64,000 nucleotides of DNA, from NCBI GenBank assembly GCA_948567375.1, contig OX419757.1, positions 47,368,001 through 47,432,000 of the forward strand, given 5' to 3'. The translations under genes were made by a program, and so were the position numbers. The DNA is from Lunularia cruciata (Eukaryota; Streptophyta; Marchantiopsida; Lunulariales; Lunulariaceae). Shown here piece after piece: positions 57,319-64,000 of the stretch; within the stretch, counting starts at the first letter, position 1; the number at the start of each line of letters is the position of its first letter. The notes under the pieces were generated by a model, which saw only the letters and a program-made list of their open reading frames with translations, had not been told where the DNA came from and did no database searches.

Positions 57319-57765
57319 GGTAGGAGAATGGAAGATCATATTGGGACACTTGAATGAGTGAAATTCCGAATGCCTAGTAGGAGCTTTGGCTTTGCTATTT
57401 ATAGGGAGTATACAAGGCTCTTGAGAAGCTTCTCAAGAAGCTTCCTTAAGCCACTTTCTTGGAATGCAAGCCAAGTTAATTGGGAAGTTTCTCAAGAAGT
57501 TTCCTTCAAGAAGCCGTCTACTTGGTGTGCAAGCTAAGCTAGTTGGAAGCTTCTAGAAGCTACCTACTTGAGGTGCAAGCTAAGTTAGCCTAGAAAACTT
57601 CCCAAGAAGCTTCCTCTTAGAAGTCACCACTTGGCATGCACGTTACTCAATACTTGGAAGATATCAAGTAGCTTCCTAGATACTTTTAGAATAATATAGC
57701 TAATTTGGCCTATTTGCTACTTTTTTAGCCTTGACTAACTTGTTGGTAAACTCTATATTGTTATA
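57319..57765 (-). repeat. 5' LTR of A3, truncated
   Basis: A-family LTR joined directly to mid-integrase sequence at 57,318/57,319 (the PBS-side tip missing), ending TTGTTATA before the GTTCA duplication. Confidence 0.8.
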
Positions 57766-57770
57766 GTTCA

Positions 57771-59085
57771 CCCTTCCTTGAATTTCAAATCATGTTTGTG
57801 AGCTTTTGATAGGAGGATCATGGGAGTCTTTGGTGACATCATCAGACCAAAGACATTTGAGTGTGTGATGGGGGATTTGACACATAAACAAGCATCTTTA
57901 CCAATCTTATGTAGAGAGGTAGGCTTATTTTCTATGGATGAGATGGCATCTATAGCATTTTTGGGTAGTTGTGCTCTCTCAGTACTCCTACTTCCCTCCT
58001 ATTTTTTGATTGCTAATAGGCCATTTTTGGAGACTTATGTGACCGAGGTGGAGGAGAGATCCTTTTTCTTTCCAAGTGTTATTGCAGTAGATGAGAGATG
58101 GTCTATCTCTAAAGACACATGAGGACCTTCCATCCTTTGCTTCACCACCATCAAATTGGACTTGAAGGTTTACAATCTTCCTTGATGGAGCAAAAATATC
58201 AACATATGCTACATTTTCTCTTAGTTGACTTTTCCATTTCCTTGGCCACTAGAGCATTTCTTCACTCTTGCTCCGGCAAGAGTGAAGACGGATCCTAGCT
58301 TGACCATGCATTAGGGCATTTTGCCTTGCACCAGCCACTTTCTCTACAATGATGAGGTTCCGCCTAGGTTTATTCCACCCGTTTGCATCTTCATTACTCA
58401 CTTGTGGGTGTGGTTCTACACTAGATGCAATAGTGGTCCATATGACACAATGTCCTTATGGAAGATAGAGTATAGCTACCCATGATGCTAGCAAGGATAT
58501 AGTGTTTTCTCTAACACAAGAGAGGGAATACATTGAGAGAGTGGATACCTTACTTGGAGGAAGTGTTCATATTCTTTGCATATGAATCATGTCAGAGCAG
58601 AATTATACTGGTCCAAGATGATCAGGTGATAGTGGCGGATGTTGTGGTTACAAGCTCTACACGGGATACAATATTGGAGGGAGTGATTACTCATCCTCCT
58701 AGATGGGCAGCAAGCGATGCTGCAACATGCAAGGTTTCCAAGCATATGGTATGCAACAAGTCACCTCTTTGTTCATCTAACCTTGGAGTTATATGGAGCG
58801 ATTGACATAACATTCCACACATTTGTCAAGGAGTGCGTGAGAGCTTATCATATTAAACGCCAAGGGGTACCACTTTCACTCTCATACTTTGTAGTATACT
58901 TTAGATACCGTGTATCTATTGCCCTATAGAGAGCATTGGTTGATGCAATCCATAGGAGAGCAATCACTCTAGGTGATGCTTCTTCGGATGCTCCAATAGT
59001 TTGTAGACCTTACGACTTGCATAGCTCAGATATCTTAGGTGCGATAGGGCAGATTTCTCATATCAAAACTATTGGGGTCTAGCCC
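57771..59085 (+). pseudogene. LINE C-terminal part: thumb, CCHC knuckle, restriction-like endonuclease
   Basis: Continues the LINE after A3. Thumb-type sequence CREVGLFSMDEMASIAFLGS at about 57,910-57,970 and MATRALLHSC-like (ATRAFLHSCSGKSEDG) at 58,246-58,290. A CCHC-type finger lies at 58,403-58,456 (CGCGSTLDAIVVHMTQC) followed by THDA. The endonuclease-like region reads ILVQDDQVIVADVVVTSSTRD (58,610-58,675) and, in a shifted frame, LELYGAIDITFHTFVKECVRA, then QGVPLSLSYFVVYFRYRVSIAL (to 58,929) and AIHRRAI (58,949). CCHC followed by a PD-(D/E)XK-type nuclease is the hallmark of site-specific LINE clades. The frame is broken by a shift near 58,780 and by stops. The 3' end is not defined. Confidence 0.7.
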
Positions 59086-62000
59086 CATTCTATCTCTTTT
59101 GTCTCTCCCTTGTGCTGTTAGATTTGGGTCTTCCCACCCTTTTGTGTTTTATGAGGTCTGCTTTCTTTTCACCGAAGGAGTCACGCCTCAATGATGAAAG
59201 CCTTTTCCTTAAAACCGGTTCTAAGATTCAATTTGTACGGACGCGTCGCACTTTGCACCCTTCTTGCTCCATGGGAGGTCCGGTTAAGTAAATATTGAAG
59301 ACGATTTAGCAGAGGCCGGCTAAGTCTGGCGGGGTCCGAATAAGTAGAATTCTGTGCAAACTGCAGCAACGACACAAAGGCGCGTAAAAGGAGAAGTGGA
59401 AGGAAGGTGGATGACGATGCAAATCCTGTACCCTGCCAAATAACTCACGTGTTAGCGGCACTCTTCGGAGACCATTTCGACGAGCACCTCAAAAATTGGT
59501 CACGGCTTTAGTTTAAACGGGGGTTCCACACGAAACCGCAAACTGTCTTCGGTTTCTGCGAGAATAGTCGCAATATGTATCCGGGTATAATATGTTCTTT
59601 CTCCTATTAGATCATCCATCCACCCTCATTGCAGGAAAGGAAATGTAATTGTGAATAACAAAAGAAAAAGAGAATGCAAAAGAAGGTTGCTAGTATGCTA
59701 TTTAACGATCACTGTCTATCATCGTTTCATTCTTACAATCTACTTGAATTTGAAAATACATATCTCATAATTGGAACTCCTTTACTATCCTAATTTTGGT
59801 GAATTATAAATATCTTGATGATTATGTACATGGTTCATCTCGGACCTATTCTATTCTATCAATATTTAATCTGTTCAGCTAAAAGAGTTGAAATGGAGGT
59901 ATGTATATGTACAATAGGGCAAATCTCGGTTTAGATACTGAATCACTCAATGTGAGACACAGGTGAGAGAACTAGTGATTAAAACTCTTAGTACATAGTA
60001 GAGGGTTTCAAATTCATAAACTCCGGGAAATATACGGAAATTTAGTGATACCCATCAAAACTTCTATGGATACCCGTACAAAATAATATTATACTATACC
60101 CATCAAAGTTTAACTGTGAAAATATTATCGATGCGTGAACATTTTCCCTGAACTTTTCCTTATGGATCTTACAGGGGCTACGCGCCTTACCCCATAAAAC
60201 TCAGGTGTTTTCACAGAGTTTCCTTAAGGAATTGTAAGACTTCCTGTAAATTTCTTAGGGATATTTACGGATAGTGAAGTCTTTGAACTAGAAACGCCCT
60301 ATTGTTTCAGGTTCTATGAAGTTTGTTAGTTACATCAGTTCCAAAAATCCCACAAAAGGCACTATCTTACTCTTCATGTTAATTGTAAATTATATATAGA
60401 TAAAAATAAAGTTCACCTATGACTAGATTAGACTTCAACGAGATTTATAGGTTCCACTACTTCCATTCAATAGTCAAAATATTTTTTTATAAGAAGTTAA
60501 TTACAAAATTGATTATCCTTTCTTATGTGATGCAAGTACAACATTGATACGTATGACTAGGCTATGCGTTTGAGTACAGCCCACGAGTTCCTAAGAAACA
60601 CAAATAAAGTCAATTCCTAATTTTAATAAAATAGTAACTAATCTATTTTAACTAGGTGTATAACATTATGTGTTTGCCTTTGTGAGTGTCTTATTTTAAG
60701 AAAAGCTTAATTTGGCTGTCTGCGCTAACCTCAAATTGTATGTACACTTCCTCCTCCATCTTATATAGTGAATGGAAGAGTCTTCTACTTCATTCATTCA
60801 TCGTTTAGAAACAGTTCCTCATGTTGTCCAACCTCTAATGTTCTGCTAGGTTATTTTCACTTCAAAACTTAATGAAGGCTAAGTCCAGAAGTCTAACCTA
60901 CTTCTGATGGAGTTTCAAGCAGGCTAAGGTTGTGTGTCAGTTCAAGGGACATGAAGTGGATTTAAAGGATCTTGCCATAAAGTTATTCAAAACATTTCAG
61001 AATGAGATAGGTAAGAAACTTTACATGGGCATCGAGAGTTCATCTTCAACTACTGTCCCACTTGTATGTTGATGATTTATTACAGTTTAATTAAAAAGAC
61101 CCTATAACTAACACGGAGTTGAGTAGAATTTCGCATCTGCATTTTGATTGCATATTGCAAATTCTGTGACAAGCAGCCATCATGGAGACCAAGATATCAT
61201 TTGAAGTCAAAAACATGATTGTGGTGAGAAAACCATAACATATAAAGAGAAAGTTGTAGCAAAAATATAATCTGTGACAACAAAGACCAAGGACCAGACT
61301 CAATCTACTAAGTCTGTATTACAATTAAAACTTTTTTTTATTCCACCACACTGCCAGATACGAAGACCATTGTTGTAGAGTACACATCATGTTTTCAAGG
61401 GTTCTTTCTGAATCTTTACAATCGTTCATTACTTGGCTTGCATTAAAAACCTCCAATAGTAAAGTAATATATGGAAGTTTATGTTCCGGTGCATGATGCA
61501 CGGAGCTTACCCTAGTTGGGTATACAGTGTAAACTACTACATCTTCTTCACCGGACGATCTACTTTTCTTCTTCACCTCACAGCATGAAAAGTTGACAAT
61601 CGAATGGATGAAACATTAACCAGTTATATGTATATATGCTCTGCGTCCAGTGGTTAGTTTTGATCATTACCCTTGTGCTTTCACAGGATACAGTAAGATA
61701 TGTTAATTGCACGTAGAGGCATTAATTCCTTTAAGGGGGTTTCTTAAATCGAAAGGCTGAAACCGGTAATGTTGGAATTAGATTTATGGCAGATTACTAC
61801 AGGTATAGTTGTTAGTGAGCAGATGACTGTTTTGCACAAGGTGTGAGGGAGGTACTTCTCAAGAAACATGGTGATTTTGATGAGAAACAGTGCACGAGCA
61901 ACAACTACTAGTCATAGATACTGTACTCTGCAGTCGTCCTCACAAATGATGAATGAATTGTACAGATGGAATTGGATGGTATTGATCAAAGTTTCGGAGT

Positions 62001-63212
62001 CAACTTCGTCAGTGGAGAACCGTCAGGTGCATGAGAATGACTACCGTGCCTCCTTGGGATCTCACGCAATAGTAATCGTGCAGTGAAGATAATTCTCACA
62101 TGGGCGTATCCTTGAGCACCGTTCAGGGAGCTCGCGAAGATTTGTACGCACATGGGTTGGAGCAGCGAAAGTGGAAGAGCCGTTCAGCAAGGGGCAGGAT
62201 CTCAAGAAACATGACACGATGGAAATTTGCATAGACGTCTCATAGCTCCGGGGAGGGACAGGAATGGGGTCCAGTAAACGCACTGTCCACTTTCACGAAG
62301 GTCGAGTTGCTGGCTTGAATCTATCCCCATTGGACCGCTGGAAATGGCCACGATGGTTGCATAAAACGAGAGACCTGACGGTAAGCCGTATGGACGAGTA
62401 GCAGTTGCGGTAGCAGAGGAGAGAAGAATTATGTGTTTCCGTCCAGGATAGAGAGCCTTCACAAGGGTCCCTTGTCTTTTCCTTCAATGTCAATGGTCGG
62501 AGACCTGTAAACCCATGTGAAGAGACTTAAATGGAGGTTTCCACCCTCATTGGGCGCCATGAATTGTACACAAGGCGGAGCTGTATTCGGCACAGGGACA
62601 TGGGTTTTCTGTCACTACAGGGGATGCTTCACAAGTGTCCTATGTCCTTTCTCTGCTTGCCAATTATCGGGTTATACCACCTGTCATATACATTTGAGTG
62701 TCTTGCCGTCCGAGTCTGACTGATGATGATACACATTCACAGGGAGGGACCGCCCCCTACCACTTTAATTTAATCACCCAGGTGCAACGTCAAACTTCAA
62801 CGCAACAGATGGAAATAGTAGAGCAAATGAACCTCAACTGCATGAATCCTCTTTAAGTAAAGTTGTGTCGCAGTGCAAATCCTTTCCGTTAAAGAAGACA
62901 TTCTTCCCCTTCACTTCCCAAGTCTGATTGAATTCTACAGTTTAAGGCATCACAAAGCATCTCAATACTCGAGTGCACTCTTTTTCCAGGAAGGATCTTG
63001 CATGTTGTATAGTTATGTAAACGTCCTTTTTAAATTTGCACGAAAGCAAACTTTTTAAAACGTTTGCTTGTGTTTAAAACGTTTTCAATGTTTTTTAACA
63101 GACAAGTTTTAACTAACAAGTAAGCAGTAACTGATGCAAAATTCATAGTATTGTTGTTGGTGTCAACTTTAGTGAGTACTGTTGTTTGCATTCATATGTA
63201 ATCGAGTTCATC
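59086..63212. other. sequence without recognised genes
   Basis: AT-rich in the first part, closer to 50% GC at about 62,080-62,720. A minus-strand open stretch at 61,325-61,576 (83 codons) and short opens at 62,062-62,723 have no recognisable domain. No repeats of the A, B or C families are seen. An inverted repeat AAGCAAAC/GTTTGCTT at 63,044-63,069 could form an 8-bp stem. Unique-looking, so host non-coding sequence or spaced exons are possible. Confidence 0.35.
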
Positions 63213-63510
63213 ATGTCAAAGAAGGAGCATAAGAAAGGGGATCATTGGGAATACTTTAGTCATGTGTTTGAAGAAGCAGAGTTCAAGGCGAAACGCACAA
63301 AGAGCATGCATTGCAATACACGCATGTTCATTACATAGAACAATATGAAAACACACGTTTCAAATTGTCGACGATACCTCACAGCATTGGTCGCTTGGAA
63401 TCAATTTAACCTGTCAAGGAAGATAGTTTGGCTCCAAACTCTGGTTCTAATATAGATGGTCAATTAATTTTTGGAGAAACCAAAATAGATAGCTCTAACT
63501 TATAGAAATT
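63213..63510 (+). pseudogene. hAT transposase N-terminus with BED zinc finger (remnant)
   Basis: ATG 63,213 (MSKKEHKKGDHWEYF) leads a BED-type finger: HWEYF aromatic pair, then MHCNTRMF where the second Cys of C-x2-C is Arg (CGC for TGC). A TAG at 63,333 follows, then MKTHVSNC supplying the His and last Cys. After a frame shift near 63,415 a polar Ser/Asn/Gln stretch follows, as in many hAT proteins. BED fingers bind the transposon ends. The catalytic part is not in the window. Family assignment rests on this short domain. Confidence 0.5.
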
Positions 63511-64000
63511 TAGTAAGTTCACTAGTGCTAAATGTTTCTTTTAATATGGCATGCTTTAGAACGCATTTAATTTTTTAAAGAATATTCTATTCTAGATTGA
63601 ATTTAAAACAAATATATATAGCATGGGATGGACCCTTTTCCTAAAATTAGAGTTAATTCTATAAAAAATTTGAAATTACATCTCAAATAGTTGTACATAT
63701 GGCATTTGGTAATTGATGTTGATATAGCATGTGCATATACAATAGTTCTTAGGGTTTTTATATAGCATCCAGCATCCAACTGCGGTGTTAGTTAGAGTTA
63801 GAGTATATAGCTCTTACCTTTCAATGAACACCAGTCATTTTTTCCATCAAGATGCTAGTTGCATAGTAAAGAAAGCTTGAGTAGCAAGGTCATGAGAGCA
63901 ACAGTTGTGAGAGGCCAGGCTTGATAGCATGACAAATGTTTTGTTAGCTTAGATCCTGCATATTAGCCTATATTATTCCATTCCTCATTTCACGCAACTA
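63511..64000. other. AT-rich sequence, nothing recognised
   Basis: No further transposase sequence or terminal repeat could be read between the BED remnant and the window end. Confidence 0.3.

Larger units (their letters stand above)
54514..57770 (-). mobile_element. A3: internally deleted A-family element nested in the LINE
   Basis: Minus-strand A copy from 54,519 to 57,765 with target duplication ATTCA (54,514-54,518) and GTTCA (57,766-57,770), one transition apart. Excising it with one duplication restores the LINE frame. It consists of a 3' LTR on the left (tip at 54,519, body to 55,729), pol end (55,730-56,570), a solo A LTR, more integrase (56,992-57,318), then a jump into the 5' LTR (57,319-57,765). 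The gag, PR, RT and most of RNase H are deleted. The left LTR tip is split by a 741-bp foreign segment. Confidence 0.8.

Noticed and set aside
61325-61576. 83-codon minus-strand open frame as a host exon
   Set aside because: No family recognised and no convincing splice context; length is within chance expectation.
1-64000. integrated plant pararetrovirus (caulimovirid)
   Set aside because: No movement protein or coat Cys pattern; RT-bearing blocks are followed by RNase H and integrase and bounded by LTRs with 5-bp duplications, as in Ty3/gypsy elements.

Overview
The window reads as nuclear DNA of a streptophyte, most likely a non-flowering vascular plant with a large repeat-rich genome (fern, lycophyte or gymnosperm; this is inference). 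The signs are Ty3/gypsy chromoviruses primed by initiator-Met tRNA, PIF/Harbinger and hAT fragments, and a nuclear copy of plant mitochondrial nad2. Most of the recognisable content is mobile DNA in several nested layers. I found no intact host protein-coding gene, tRNA or rRNA.

Main finding (9.8-24.1 kb, 'element B', + strand): a decayed Ty3/gypsy element whose pol region carries a cytosine-5 DNA methyltransferase domain between protease and reverse transcriptase (about 14,240-15,182; motifs I, II, IV, VI, VIII and the C-terminal block in canonical order). A PHD finger follows the integrase tail (23,553-23,687). Retrotransposon-borne C5-methyltransferases are known to me from dinoflagellates and charophyte algae, so this copy beside land-plant-type repeats deserves attention. 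B has many stops and frameshifts and has lost its integrase core. A much younger chromovirus, 'element A' (15,480-21,122, TSD TTAGG), sits between B's methyltransferase and RT.

Region by region. 1-0.73 kb: B-family LTR pieces. 0.73-5.4 kb: decayed minus-strand A copy (A2). 5.4-6.5 kb: minus-strand B gag remnant. 6.5-9.5 kb: mostly unidentified, with a degenerate tandem repeat. 9.5-25.4 kb: B with A inside, with arms of an inverted repeat outside. 26.1-28.6 kb: PIF/Harbinger-like transposase remnants. 29.6-30.0 kb: A-family solo LTR (TSD AGATG). 30.3-36.9 kb: complete but decayed minus-strand chromovirus 'element C' (TSD GATAA). 36.9-37.3 kb: nad2-derived NUMT. 37.3-42.1 kb: no recognisable genes. 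42.1-45.0 kb: PIF/Harbinger element with two convergent genes (Myb/SANT-like ORF1 and DDE transposase). 46.0-59.1 kb: one non-LTR retrotransposon with a C-terminal restriction-like endonuclease region, split by a plus-strand C copy (47,551-54,143) and by an A copy (A3, 54,519-57,765) that itself holds a solo A LTR and a 741-bp foreign segment. 59.1-63.2 kb: no recognisable genes. 63.2-63.5 kb: hAT BED-finger remnant.

How the parts relate. A and C are chromodomain elements of one broad design: LTR, iMet PBS, a small pre-gag ORF, gag with zinc knuckle, PR-RT-RNaseH-INT-chromodomain, PPT, LTR. Their pre-gag ORFs appear homologous and end exactly 33 nt upstream of gag, in the gag frame. The A LTR carries dense GAAnnTTC modules like heat-shock elements upstream of a TATA box, suggesting a stress-responsive promoter. 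Nearly all lesions I could type are C-to-T or G-to-A, as expected for deamination of methylated cytosine. LTR divergence (counted by eye) is about 1.4% for A and roughly 6% for both C copies, so A in B is the most recent dated event.
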